In this document: piece by piece, positions 53,596 through 64,000 of the stretch | Layout of the letters: the number at the start of each line of letters is the position of its first letter | How positions within the stretch are numbered: the stretch's first letter is position 1 | Assembly (NCBI GenBank): GCA_033557465.1 | Contig: CM066033.1 | Coordinates: forward strand, 388,933,289-388,997,288 | Reading direction: 5' to 3' | DNA length: 64,000 nucleotides | Origin: Ichthyophis bannanicus | Taxonomy: Eukaryota > Chordata > Amphibia > Gymnophiona > Ichthyophiidae | Program-made: the position numbers and the translations under genes | The notes under the pieces: generated by a model | Told to the model about the DNA's origin: nothing | The model's database searches: none | The model's input: only the letters and a program-made list of their open reading frames with translations

Positions 53596-54881
53596 TGTGG
53601 TAAGGAGAGTGCAGCTCAGCATGGAAATAAAAGAGAAAGAAGAACTTTTTCTTCTTTTCGGGGGATGGGTGCACTAGAACACATACACCACAGCAAAATC
53701 CCTGAGAGAAACCAAGAGGGTGGAGCTAGGTTTAAGCTACTCCCAGACTCCATGACAACCCCAGGTAAGAGTAGGAGGTACAAGTGGGTGGAGTCAGGAA
53801 GGGAGGTGCCCTGCTCAACGTTTAAGTTTGAGAAAACAAACAAGGTTGAGAGAAGCAGTCAAGGGAGAAGCAGTCAAGAGAGAAGCAGCCACAAAGAGAG
53901 CAGCAGCAGAGACAAGAGCAGCCAGCACTGCAGCCAAGGAAGCTACAGAGAAGGTTCCAGGCAGAGGACCAAACAGACTGGCAAGAGGAAGAGAGAGAAA
54001 AGGTTGGCTTTGAGAAGGCTAAGGCAAGAGTGTTTAGACTCCTCTGATGAAGGGTCTGTCTGCAGGCAGCAGAAGCCCCAGGAAGGGAAGTGGAGGTCTT
54101 ACCCTGATTCCCTGTCTAGCTCAGAGGCAGAGAGAGTCACAAGCCACAGAAGCCTCAGCCAGGAAGGTGCTGCAACAAAACTCCAAGGTAGGAGAAAGAA
54201 AGCAGTAAAGCCAAAACCCTGTGTTTCTTGCTCTGACTCTGAAGAGAGGTTTAGGCCTGAGAAAACACGGATTAGGAAGAAGGGGTTTTCAGGAGAAACT
54301 GAACAGGAGAAGCCCGTTGAAGTCCTACCTAGAGAAGGGGCCATTCAGTGGAATAGGCTGTTTAACCTGTTAAAGAACATTAAGCATAAAGTGCCTGAGC
54401 GTTTTCAAACTTTGCCAAGATACAGCTCAGCAGAAAGCATGGAGGTAGAAGGTAAAGAAAGTGACCTGACTTCAGCTTGTTCTGAGATGGACTGTGATAT
54501 GTGCATTGTGGCTAAGTAATGAAAGCCTGAGAGCAGTGAGAAGTTAGGAATTGTAAATACATGTGCTTTATGATTACGGAATAGAGAAGCATCATAAAGG
54601 GAAAAGAAAAGAAAGCCTGTGTAAATAATTCTACTACAACACTGGTTGTAAGCTTTGCTTTAATAGGAGAAGATTATCCTTTATTTTCTTTGACTTGAGT
54701 GTACAACTGCTTGAAAGATTTGTTACCCGCTTGCCACGGAAGCTAATAAATTCCTGAGTGCTTTGAAACAACCACTTGGTTCATTTATCTCTATACACAA
54801 CTACAATCCTTGGTAAAGAGGAATTCAAGATGGCTTCCCGTCCCTACTAGGCGACCGCCTGGTAGGGGCGCGACCGCCACA
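53596..54881 (+). repeat. Solo LTR (plus), ORF-bearing family, LTR 3
   Basis: It starts TGTGGTAAGG and ends GACCGCCACA (1286 bp). CTTAT flanks it on both sides (53591-53595 and 54882-54886), a 5-bp duplication. AATAAA is at 54745-54750, 131 nt from the end. The layout matches LTR 1 and LTR 2. Confidence 0.88.
53665..54519 (+). CDS. LTR-encoded Ser/Arg/Glu-rich ORF (unassigned)
   Basis: This is a 284-codon stretch from the first in-frame Met (53665) to a stop at 54519. The same frame is open back to the LTR start. The ATG at the conserved position (26 nt inside the LTR) is in another frame, so a small indel near 53620-53660 probably shifted the start. The protein has an RSSQGRSSQERSSHKESSSRD tract of SR type, then basic and acidic stretches with DSSDEGS and CSDSEER, a GAIQWNRLFNLL motif matching GAEQFLNLF of LTR 2, and the C-terminus CSEMDCDMCIVAK. 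No known domain, signal peptide or membrane segment is visible. Confidence 0.5.
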   Translation: MGALEHIHHSKIPERNQEGGARFKLLPDSMTTPGKSRRYKWVESGREVPCSTFKFEKTNKVERSSQGRSSQERSSHKESSSRDKSSQHCSQGSYREGSRQRTKQTGKRKREKRLALRRLRQECLDSSDEGSVCRQQKPQEGKWRSYPDSLSSSEAERVTSHRSLSQEGAATKLQGRRKKAVKPKPCVSCSDSEERFRPEKTRIRKKGFSGETEQEKPVEVLPREGAIQWNRLFNLLKNIKHKVPERFQTLPRYSSAESMEVEGKESDLTSACSEMDCDMCIVAK

Positions 54882-55940
54882 CTTATACAAAGAACATCAA
54901 TTTTCAACAATAGCTTATACAAAGAACTTTCAATTGTAAACAGTAACATCATATTTTAACAACTTAAACAGACTTGTAACTTCATGCTTTTACTAGGAAC
55001 ATTCAATTGTAAATTGTAACATTGCATTTCAAAAACGTAAACAGTCTTGTAACTTCTTACATCAAGATTGAGATTGGTGTGATTGGTGGTCTTCATTATA
55101 ATGTTCAATGAATAAGGTAGTCTTGAGTAACTTGCAGAAGTCTTTTAAATCAGTTGTGGATCGTAGCTTTTCTGGAAGTGCATTCCAAATAGCAGGGGCA
55201 GCAAGGGAGAAAGCCCGCATGGATGTGGATTTATTGGTTCTTGTGAATAAACTAGGAGTTGGTATTGTGTTTTAGTGCTGTTTCTGTCCAGCCTTTCTTT
55301 TGTTTTGGTTCCGATGAGCTCTTGAAGTATTTCTGCTGACATGTTGTTTTTGATCTTGAAGATTGTGAGCACTGATTTATATTTTGCTCGTGAGGAGATT
55401 GGTAGCCAATGCAGATCTTGTAGTATGGGAGTTATATGGTCTTGTAGTGAAGCGCCAGCAATAATGCGGGCAGCAGTGTTTTGGACTATTTGAAGGGGTT
55501 GGGTGGATTGTTTGGGTAGGCCTTGGAAGAGGAGATTACAATAGTCCAGCATAGGTGTGATAATTGCCTGGCATACTGTACGGAAGTGTTCTTTGCTGAG
55601 CAGAGGTTTTAGTCTTCGGAGCATTGCTAGTTTGAAGAAGGCTGTTTTGGATGTTTTGTTAATGTGTGCCTGAAGAGTAAATTGTCTAGTATCACTCCAA
55701 GATACTGAACTTCCTCTTTTACAGTGATTGGTGTATTTGAATTGTTGATGGTGGTGGGAGGAGTGAATGTGGATTCCCTTGTGATGATGATTGCTTCAGA
55801 TTTTTTAATGTTGATTTTTAAATTGTTGTTATTTCGTGAATGCAGGTTGATATATCTGTATGGTCTGGGGCATCCAGGTGGATTGGCGTATATGCCATGA
55901 TATCGTCAGCATATATGGCATATTGAATCTTGTATTTATT

Positions 55941-56399
55941 AAATTTACTTAATTCCCCAAGATGGGGGAAAAGCCTTCCACATCTTCTACCAATTCCTTC
56001 TTGTACAGTGCCAAGTACTAGGAATTAGAAATTTGGGGAATTAAGTAAATTGTAACCATAGAAATCTCCACAAGATATCACTTAAACATGACCAGAGGCA
56101 AAAATTTCCTGAACACATGGAAAGCTAGCGAGACAGAAATTACATTGTGGAGTAATATTTTCCAGAGACTAAATTTTATGTCACAGATATAAATGATCTG
56201 AAACAATTCTTTGCTGACAGCTCAGCTTTCTCTGAATGACCTTAAGCTCCTCAACTCCCTCTAAATTATCATCAAGCCTCACATTACCAGTTTTAATAGT
56301 TGCATTTTTATCAGAAATTAAAATAAACTGAGAAGATAGTGGCTAGCCCGAGCTGACCACAACATTCCAAATGTCCTCCTTAAGGAAAAACCTAGGCTT
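55941..56399. other. Unassigned, with a short inverted repeat
   Basis: TTTACTTAATTCCCCAA near 55944 recurs inverted (TTGGGGAATTAAGTAAA) ending near 56050. This makes a possible 106-bp hairpin or small inverted-repeat element. The rest up to the DIRS start shows nothing recognisable. Confidence 0.45.
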
Positions 56400-56801
56400 C
56401 TCTTACTAGAATGTCCATCATTGATCTCCAGGAACAAACTGGAATGCAGTCTTCACATATGGGTGACATTGGTACAGACAGAGCCCATGTAGGTACACTC
56501 TCCAGCATACAATTGGAAAGCTTTTGGGAGCAATCCACTGTGCCTGTGCATCTGCCTTCCCAACTCCTCTCCTCAGTTCTTAGTTTTCCGTGGAGCCAGT
56601 AGGTTGTTTCTTTCCTGTCACTGCCGAAAAATGTTATTTTTTTGGGTAAAACTCGGTGCTCTGCCTTTCCATCGACACCGGTGCCTTCACAGACACCAGC
56701 CCCGATATATTTTTCTCTCTTTTCAACAATTATTTCTTTTTTGTTTTCTTTCAATGTTGGTGTTTCACCATCAGTTAGGCTTTGGTTTACTTTTCTTCAC
56801 C

Positions 56802-58540
56802 ATGATGGAAAAACTCATCAGTGGTTTCAAAAAATGTACCAAATGCTCTGGTTCTATATCAGTCATGGATAAACATGACTGGTGCTTAAAATGTTTGGGC
56901 CCCGACCATGTTCCAAATGATTGTCTTTTGTGTCTTCAAATGACAAAAATAGGCCTAAAGAACAGGCCCAGACAGTATGATTCTCTGTTCGCCCTGGACT
57001 CGATTTCAGTGACTTCCACATCATCGAGGACATTGGCCTCCTCTCATGGTTCTCAGGTCTCATCAAATTCCAAACGCAAGACTAAGTCTAAAACATCAGC
57101 ATCGAGGACCAATACCAGTTCCAGAGGTAAGTCCCTTCATCACCATCGAGGCTCACCGAAAGGTGCATCCTATGCTGACCAGCCTGCTAAACACCCCCAG
57201 CAGGAAGCCCTGTCCTAGAAAGCACAAGAAGGGCTCCAGGACGCTCCCGAGGCATTGACCTCCGGAGAGCTACTAGTTCCATGCTCTGGGTCAGTGGATC
57301 AAAACCCTATATGGGATTCCACCTGGGCATCATTCACCTTCCTCAACCAGCATATACTGGCCATCAAGAGGTGTTTGGCCATACTCCTGGTAGCCTTGGT
57401 ACTGATGGTATCGACAGCTCCAGCGGTGCAAACTACAGCATTTGGCCAACACTGCTGGTTCCGGGGCAGATGCCGGCATTCAAATCTGCATTGGGGAACA
57501 TTCTCCCTCTGATACCCCCTTTGGAACCAGTGGTCATCACAGATACCCAGCAGGCTCCCGATACTGCACCAACCGATCATTGGTACCAATGGTCATCGAT
57601 ATCGGGGAAGTATTGAGATCAAGCACGAGACTGTCGATACTTTGACTTTCTCTCAGACTCTGATTCTACTTCCTCCGATTCCGATGATGCATCAGAGGAC
57701 CTTCTGAGAAATCTGGGACATTCCTTCAGATCTGTCCCCTCCTCATGAGCAGCATCAATCACTGCCAGAAGACATTCCTTTCCAAAACTTCATTAGTAAC
57801 ATGGCAGCAGGCCTACAGATCACTGTGGCATCAGAGATGGAACAGAGGGTAGAAGAAATGGAAATCCTCCAATATTCCTTGACATCGTAGGAGGCTGCCA
57901 CGTTGCCTATACACTGCATATTGCAAGACTTGATGCTTCATATATGGGAGGCTCCTCTAACGTTACCGCCCATCAGCAAACTACTTGATACCTGTACTAA
58001 GTTCCAGCATGCCCAGTCTTTCAGAAGCCTCAACTCCCACACCATTCTATGATGGTGGAATCGGTGATGCACTGCATCAAGAATTCTAAGAATCACTCTT
58101 CCATGCCTCCAGGCAAGGACTCTAGGACTCTCGATGCTTTTAGCCATTGGTGTTTAAAGACATGCATGCTCACTTCCAGAATTACCTCCTTTGTGCTCTA
58201 CATGGGCATGTTCCTGAAGGATGTATCTAGGGATCTGGAGACATTTTCACCTCTCCTTTCCGATAACAAATGAAATGCACCCAAGCCCTAATCAGGCAGA
58301 ATCAAAATACATCCAAATTTTTTACCAGAGCATCTCTTGATGCTTTTGAGTCATCCAGCAGAGCTTCAGCAGTCTACATCGGTGCTTGCAGGATGGCCTG
58401 GCTCCAGGCATCGGATCTTGAACAGTGGGTCCAAGACAAATTGGCTAATATTCCCTGTTCTAGAGAAAACCTCTTTGGTAAGGGTTGGAGGGAAAAGGCC
58501 AGAAAGATTGAGACCGATAATCTTATTCTCTAACGCCTTT
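56802..58540 (+). pseudogene. DIRS gag-like region (broken)
   Basis: The likely start is Met-Met-Glu-Lys at 56802. A Cys-rich module follows: FKKCTKCSGSISVMDKHDWCLKCLGPDH and PNDCLLC, two zinc-binding-like pairs typical of DIRS gag N-termini. It then turns Ser/Thr/Lys-rich to a stop at 57218. After several frame changes a helical part is readable at 58049-58540, with RTLDAFSHWCLK, ASLDAFESSSRASAVYIGACRMAWLQASDLEQWVQDKLANIPCSRENLFG. The latter is the conserved block preceding RT in DIRS elements. The role is presumed nucleic-acid packaging. Confidence 0.75.
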
Positions 58541-58740
58541 CAAGAAAGACAGCGGTCCCCTCTAAGAGGAGGATCAATCCAAAGAAATCTTTCTATCTGA
58601 AGAAGAAGAGAGATTATCCTTCTTATCCACCTGCAGCTGCTTAACAACCTCAACAGTAACAGCAATGCCAGCAGGGCCCTCGCCAACCCAAGGCTCCTAA
58701 ACTCCAGCCAACTGCACAGCCAGAATCAGCACCTGGTTTT

Positions 58741-60612
58741 TGACTTCTTCCTGGAGAGCATAGCCATGCGGCCTCTGCAAGATCCCCAATCCCTATACAT
58801 ACCAGGCAGGCTCTGTTCTTATGCCCACAGGGGCACCTCATAACATCAGAGCAGTGGACTCTCAACATCAAAGGGACTATCTGCTTCATTTCAAAAGCAT
58901 ACCCCCACCACCTTCATGGGAGATTATCCCAGAAACCCCTGAAGATAGATCTCCTATCAGAAGAGGTGTCCACCCTATTAACTCAGGGAGCTATAGAAAG
59001 AGTTCCTCCGCCCCAAGAGGGCATGAGCTTCTACTCTCCTTATTTTCTTATCCCCAACAGGAGGGTTCAGGCTCATCTTAAATCTAAGGGACCTAAACAA
59101 ATTCTTTGAGAAAAATTCAAAATGATTTCCCTAGGCACACTCCTGTCATATCTTCAGAGGAACAACTGGCTATGTTCTTTAGACCTCAAGGAGGCATACA
59201 CGCATATACTGATCCACACTCAACACCGTCAGTATCTGCATTTTCGGTTCCAACGGAATCATTACCAGTATTGTGTGCTCTCCTTCAGCTTAGCCTTTGC
59301 ACCCCACATATTCACAAAATGCATGGCAGTAGTTGTGGCCTACCTTTGCACTTTGGGGGGGCGGGGTGTCTTCGTCTTCCCCTACTTAGACGATTGGTTG
59401 CTCAGGAAAGAAATACCATGAGAGGTAAATCTCTCCCTTCATCGCACCATCACGGTGCTCCAACATCTGGGATTCATCTTAAACTTTCCCAAGTTGCACC
59501 TGGTGCCAACCTAGCAGCTCAAATTCATTGGAACACTTCTGGACACTCAACAGGCCAGAGCCTTCCTCCCCCTGGATCACTCTACCCGACTTATTGAGCT
59601 AAACCACAAGATAAGAAATCTCAGTTGCATAACAGCTTGAGACACGCTACGCCATTTGGGACACATGGACTCCATGGTCCATGTAGTGCCCTATGCCCGC
59701 TTGCACATGCGACAAGTTAACTGGGCATCTCTCAGACAAAATCTGCATCACCCCTCCACTTTCAGCTCCCTTCAGTAGTGGTGCTCCCCTCAAAAACCTA
59801 CTCAGTGGTGGTCACACCTTTTCAGATGCCTCTACCTCAACCCTGACAATGAATGCTTCTAAGCTCAGTTGGGGAGTACATCTGAACAACCTAACCACAT
59901 GGGGCAGTGGACTCACCAGGAATCTCTGCTACAGATCAACTTTCTGCAGCTGCGTGCACTTACAAACTTCCTTTGGGTTTTTCAACCCCAACTCTTCAGC
60001 CAATGAGAATTAGTCAGAATGGACAACCAGGTGGCCATGTTCTATATGAACAAACAGAGAGGAATAGGATCCTATCCCCTTTATCAGGAGGCTCTTTGCT
60101 CTGATTCTTCTCAATTGCACACCGCATTCATCTCAGGGCAGTGTTATTTTCTTGCGGACAGATTCAGTTGTATCCTACGTCCACACGAGTGGACTTTAAA
60201 TTGGGAAACAGTATCTTGGATCTTCCATATGTGGGAGACCCCCAGAATAGATCTGTTCGCCACCCAGGAGAACGCACAACTTCCTCTGTTCTGCTCACAG
60301 CTTCCCTCCCTGCACACAGGCAATGGATGCTTTCTTTCTTCAGTGGGGACAAGGTCTGCTCTATGCATTCCCACCCATCCCCTTGATACCCAAGACCCTC
60401 TTCAAGCTACAGGCCGACAAGGGCTCTATGATTCTCATAGCCCCTTTTTGGCCATGTCAGCCGTGGTTTCCTCTGCTGCTTCGACTAGCGCAACCTCTCA
60501 GTCTGGGACACATATCCAACCTCCTCTCTCTTCTCCATCCCAATCCATGGAGCCTCTGCCTCATGGCCTGGATCCTGAAAGCATAATACTTGTTGACCTC
60601 CACCTTCCATAG
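58741..60612 (+). pseudogene. DIRS RT-RNase H and methyltransferase-like region, copy 2
   Basis: RT: REGMSFYSPYFLIPN-like sequence near 59020, KMISLGTLLSYLQ, CSLDLKEAYTHILIH (motif A), FTKCMAVVVAYLC and VFVFPYLDDWLLRK (YLDD, about 59390). RNase H: MNASKLSWGVHL, MDNQVAMFYMNKQ and LRPHEWTLN. Then WETPRIDLFATQENAQLPLF and, in another frame, GLLYAFPPIPLIP and ILIAPFWPC, the methyltransferase-like blocks. Stops and frame changes occur near 59080, 59360, 59500, 59880, 60100 and 60300. It is more damaged than DIRS 1. Confidence 0.82.
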
Positions 60613-61240
60613 CAGGTCAAGAATATCCTTCTTGCATCACGCAAACAGTCCACCAGACATTCATATGCCTTCAAGTGGCAGAGGTTCCCACTCTGGTGTT
60701 CCCTACAGCATACTGACCCCTCTATCTGCCCAGTGGAATCTCTTCTACAATATCTTCTCCACTTGTCCTCGACAGATCTTAAGACTAACTTAGAGTGCAT
60801 CTCAGTGCCATTACGGCTTATCACAAGCCTTTAGACATACAGCCTATTTCGTTTCACCCCTTGGTGCAATGTTTTTTGTGAGGTCTCCTGCTGTCTAAGC
60901 CACCCATTAAACCATCACTGGTGGCCTGGTACTTCAATGTCATTCTAGCACAACTTCTAAGGCCTCCGTTAGAGCCTTTAGCAACCGCTTCATTCAAGTT
61001 TCTCACATGGAAGGTACTCTTCCTCATTGCCCTGACCCTCAGCTCGCTGCATCAGTGAACTACAAGTTTTGGCTGTGGATCCTCTGTACACACAGTTGCA
61101 CATGACAAGGTGGTCCTCCTTACCCATCCGCACTTCCTTCCTCAAGTGGTTTCAGCATTCCACCTGAATCACTGGGTCATCTTACTGGTCTTCTTTCTGA
61201 GACCACATGTCTCTCGGGCTGAAGCAATGTTATACACTCT
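60613..61240 (+). pseudogene. DIRS tyrosine recombinase N-terminal part, copy 2
   Basis: After a stop following VDLHLP, the sequence VKNILLASRKQSTRHSYAFKW continues to CPVESLLQYLLHLSSTDLKTN (uninterrupted where DIRS 1 has the L2). It then decays through several stops. A weak ISELQVLAVDP block near 61050 marks the first catalytic Arg region, whose Arg is replaced. The copy ends at about 61240-61265, so the catalytic His and Tyr are absent. Confidence 0.75.
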
Positions 61241-61265
61241 CGTTCTGAGCTATTGACTGCGCTTT

Positions 61266-61840
61266 CAGTAAAAAAAAAAAAAAGCAGAGTTTGCACATTT
61301 CTGAACGTATGGGACCCTTTTCTGTAGTCCTTGTTTACAAACACTTCATAGCAGAATAGCGAATGCATTAAGTTTTAACTTTTTATGACTGGTTGGTTTC
61401 AGACTATTTGTCTTGATAGGAAGAGGGGGAGATGTATTGAAAAAAACATTTGGAAATGATTGGGATTGTTTTGTATTGTGTACAGTAGCTATTGCTGGCT
61501 ATTTACTATATAATGGTATAGTTCCAATAAACATAATTGAACTAAAGGTCTGAGCTGATGGAGAGATGTTCCATCCTAGTGTCATCAGATAATGTCACCC
61601 ACTTGTGTGCTTCTCAGTTCTGCTGGTTGCTGTAAAAAGCCTGTGAAGCCCAAGCATAGATACAAGAATCACAAATCGTCATCATGATACACTTTCATAA
61701 GGAAATATTCATTTCAATTAAATAAAAATAGTATCAATCAATTCCATGTTTCTAAAGAAACAACATTAGTACAAAGTAGGAAAAACAAGACTGAATCAGT
61801 GTGTTAAAAAGTATATGAACCCCACAGTTTTCTTAGCACA
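61266..61840. other. No recognisable gene
   Basis: It begins with a run of about 15 A (61269-61283), then AT-rich sequence up to the RTE LINE. Nothing identifiable is seen on either strand. Confidence 0.45.
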
Positions 61841-64000
61841 GTTGTTAAGTGCCGTCGACTCATGGCGACTTCTGGATAGCTGTCCTAAACTGTGTTCGGT
61901 CTTCAGGCAGGTGGCTCATTGTTGACAGACTGGCATCCATAGCTGCTTTTATTGTATCAATCCATCTCATTGCTGGCCTTCCACTTTTGCGTTGACCTTC
62001 TACCTTGCCAAGCATATGTCCAAAGTATGAAAGTCAGTCTTGTCATTTGAGCTTCTAAAGAAAGCTTAGGCTTGATTTCCTCTAGTACTGACTGGTTTGT
62101 TCTTCGGGTAGTCCATGGTATGCATAGCATTTGTCATTACCACTATAATTCAAAGGCATCAATTTTCTGTCTGTCTATCTTTTTCACTGTCCACCTTTTG
62201 CATACATATGATGTTATTGAAAATAACATGTCCTGAACAAGTCAAATCTTTGTATGGAGCGAGACATCTCTGCTCTTGAGAATCTAGGTCCTTCATAGCC
62301 ATTCTGCCAAGAGCAATGCATTGTCTGATTTCTTGACTGCTTGTTGCTTCTTTTTTGGTAGTTGATCCAAATAGGTTAAAGTTGTCCATTATTTCAATTT
62401 CTTCTCCAACAACAATGAACTTATTGATTTTGCCAGTTGTCAGGATCTTTGCCTTCTTTACATTAAGGTGCAGGCCCATTTTAAGACTATGTTCCTTGAT
62501 CTTGAGAAGCAAATGTTTCAGATCATCTTCACTTTCAGACAGTAATGTGGTATCATCAGCATAGCGAAGGTTATTGATGAGTCTCCCACCAATCTTCACA
62601 CCTCTGTTGTCTTCATACAGTCCTGTTTCTCCAATGATTTGTTCTGCATATAAATTAAACAGGTAGGGGGAAAGTATGCAGCCTTGTCGAACACCTTTGC
62701 TGATTTTAAACCATTCTGTTTCTCCTTGTTCTGTTCAAACTGTTGCTTCTTGATCAATGTAAAGGTTGTGCAAGAGAACTATCAGGTGTTCTGGTATACC
62801 CATGCTTCTTAATGTGGCCCAGAGTTTCTCATGGTTTACACAGTCAAAAGCCTTGCTGTAGTCAATAAAACACATATAGATATAATTTTGGTATTCTTTT
62901 GTCTTTTCAAGGATTCATCTCACATCCGCAATGATGTCTCTCATGCCTCACCCTTTCCTGAACCCTGCTTGAACTTCAGGTAGTTCTCGTTCCAGGTATG
63001 GTTGTTCTCTGTTGAATAATCTTCAGTAGAATCTTGCTGGCATGTGGGATCAGAGCAATTGTGCGATAATTTCCACAATCAGTTGGATCACCTTTCTTTA
63101 GTATTGATATAAACACAGAGATTTTCCAGTCAGTTGTCCATGATGTTGTCTTCCAAATTTCCGGCAGAGTCTTGTAAGTATGGTAACAGCTGCATCAGAT
63201 TGCTGTAAAACCTCTATGGAAATGCCATCAATGCCTGGTGCTTTGTTCTTTGATAAGGCTTTCCATGCTGCTTCAACTTCTTCTTTCATCACCAATGGTT
63301 CCCGATCATAAGGTACAGGTTGAAACGGCTGTTGGCCCACTTGATCTTTATCATATAATAACTGCATATTCCTTCCTACTTTTCTTGATCTCCTCAGCAT
63401 CATTCAGCTTGGATCCTTGAGTATCTTGTAACATTCCAATTCGAGGCTGGAATTTTTTTTTTTTAAACTCTCTTAGCTTAAGGAAAGCCAAACTTGTTCT
63501 TCCTCCAATAGTTTCTGCTTCTATTTCCTTGCATGCGTCATTTTAGTACTTCTCTTTGTCTTGTCTTGCTGCACGTTGGAAATCTCTGCTGAGTTCTGTG
63601 ATTGCCTCTCTTTCTCCTTTGGCTTTAGCTTCTCTGCATTTCTGGGCAATTTTCAGAGTTTTTTCAGTCATCTATTTTGGCTGTTTTTGCTTTTTCACCT
63701 TTTGTAGAGATTTCTTACTTTCTTCCAACACGACCTTCTTAATGTCATCCCATAACTCTTCTGGAGCTCTGTCATTTGTATCTAAAGTAGCAAATCGATT
63801 TTGCAGGCAGTCTTTAAATTCCAGTGGTATATTCTCAAGGTCATATTTTGCTACATTCATGAGTGGCTTGCTCTTTTTCAATTTTAATCTGCGTTTGCAT
63901 ACTAATAGTTGGTGATCTGTACCACAGTCAGCTCCAGGTTTTGTCTTTGTTGATGTTATAGAGCTTTTCCATCGTTGACTTCCACAGATGTGGTCAATTT
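61841..64000 (-). pseudogene. RTE-type LINE (minus), RT and 3' end, runs off the window
   Basis: The 3' end near 61845-61880 contains 'gttgttaagtgccgtcgac', a hallmark of tetrapod RTE elements. Reading from 64000 leftward there is a linker region (63672-63881, LENIPLEFKDCLQNRF), then REPLVMKEEVEAAWKALSKNKAPGIDGI (63098-63403). After frame changes come the region of motifs A and B (62640-63000, e.g. reverse of 'aaaaccttgctgtag...' Asp-Tyr-Ser-Lys-Ala-Phe), INNLRYADDTTLLSESEDDL (YADD, 62560-62590) and HLNVKKAKILTTG to 62159. Frame breaks occur near 62160, 62620-63090 and 63410-63670. The endonuclease would lie beyond the window. Confidence 0.88.

Larger units (their letters stand above)
53576..55940 (-). 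pseudogene. L2-type LINE (minus), RT C-terminus, containing a solo LTR
   Basis: The 3' UTR part (53576-53595 and 54882-55140) is split by the LTR 53596-54881. A minus-strand frame of 159 codons (55145-55624) carries MLDYCNLLFQGLPKQST, AARIIAGASLQDHITPILQDLHWLPI and the L2 C-terminus. Further upstream in element sense the palm begins to appear, with an IYADDIMAYTP catalytic motif near 55900. The copy ends there at 55940, 5' truncated. A frame change near 55640-55690 separates palm and thumb. Confidence 0.85.
56400..61265 (+). mobile_element. DIRS-type retrotransposon 2, 3' truncated
   Basis: The left end (about 56420-56600) is the inverse of the right end of DIRS 1 (about 52360-52490), i.e. 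the inverted terminal repeat. It then has gag, RT, RNase H, a methyltransferase-like block and the N-terminal recombinase, all closely related to DIRS 1. It stops at an A run (61269-61283) before the recombinase catalytic C-terminus and 3' terminus. Confidence 0.88.

Overview
This window is repeat-dense vertebrate nuclear DNA with no host gene, rRNA or true tRNA that I can recognise. Nearly every stretch can be assigned to a transposable element. The mix is Penelope-like elements (PLE), DIRS and Ngaro tyrosine-recombinase retrotransposons, L2, CR1, RTE and L1-type LINEs, Ty3/Gypsy and other LTR elements, and long non-autonomous DNA transposons. That mix points to an amphibian-like genome. A caecilian is my best guess, but this is an inference from the repeat profile and no species-specific gene is present.

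Layout. (1) 1-20436: two copies of a long non-autonomous DNA transposon with GGGG(C/T)ATGTTTACTAA ends and 3-bp target duplications (PIF/Harbinger-like). They sit in a minus-strand PLE terminal repeat, visible at 2339-2715 and 20437-21960. The second copy (2716-20436) was swollen by serial insertions: a minus CR1, in it a plus CR1, in that a minus-strand LTR element (6630-16433), and in that a third DNA transposon (9086-13094). (2) 21965-47523: a plus-strand PLE with hammerhead-ribozyme motifs in both plus-strand terminal repeats (22431-22492 and 47408-47469). Its broken ORF (RT, then GIY-YIG-like endonuclease) is split by an L2 that itself carries a solo LTR, and by a full-length Ngaro element (27130-34628). 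Its 3' repeat is split by a CACTG-ended DNA transposon (36411-40647), which holds an ORF1-only L1 insertion and a tRNA-SINE, and by a fourth GGGG-ended transposon (41337-46747), which holds a Gypsy fragment. (3) 47524-52529: a DIRS element into which the PLE landed, containing another L2. (4) 53237-55940: L2 fragments with a solo LTR. (5) 56400-61265: a second DIRS copy. (6) 61841-64000: a minus-strand RTE LINE running off the window.

Many junctions can be checked internally, because the inverted and direct PLE repeats supply empty sites for four of the insertions. The observation I rate highest is a family of three diverged LTRs (43693-45215 minus, 24585-25962 minus, 53596-54881 plus). They share one architecture: a start-codon position about 26-33 nt inside the LTR, a long Ser/Arg/Glu-rich reading frame ending in a shared Met-Asp-Cys motif, and AATAAA about 130 nt before the LTR end. 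This looks like an LTR-encoded accessory ORF that I cannot assign to a known family.

Other points of interest are the tRNA-like modules inside the GGGG-ended transposons, the ORF1-only L1 insertion with perfect 14-bp duplications, the SCAN-like capsid in the Gypsy gag, and the Ngaro element with an intact RT-RNase H frame and an SGNH hydrolase.
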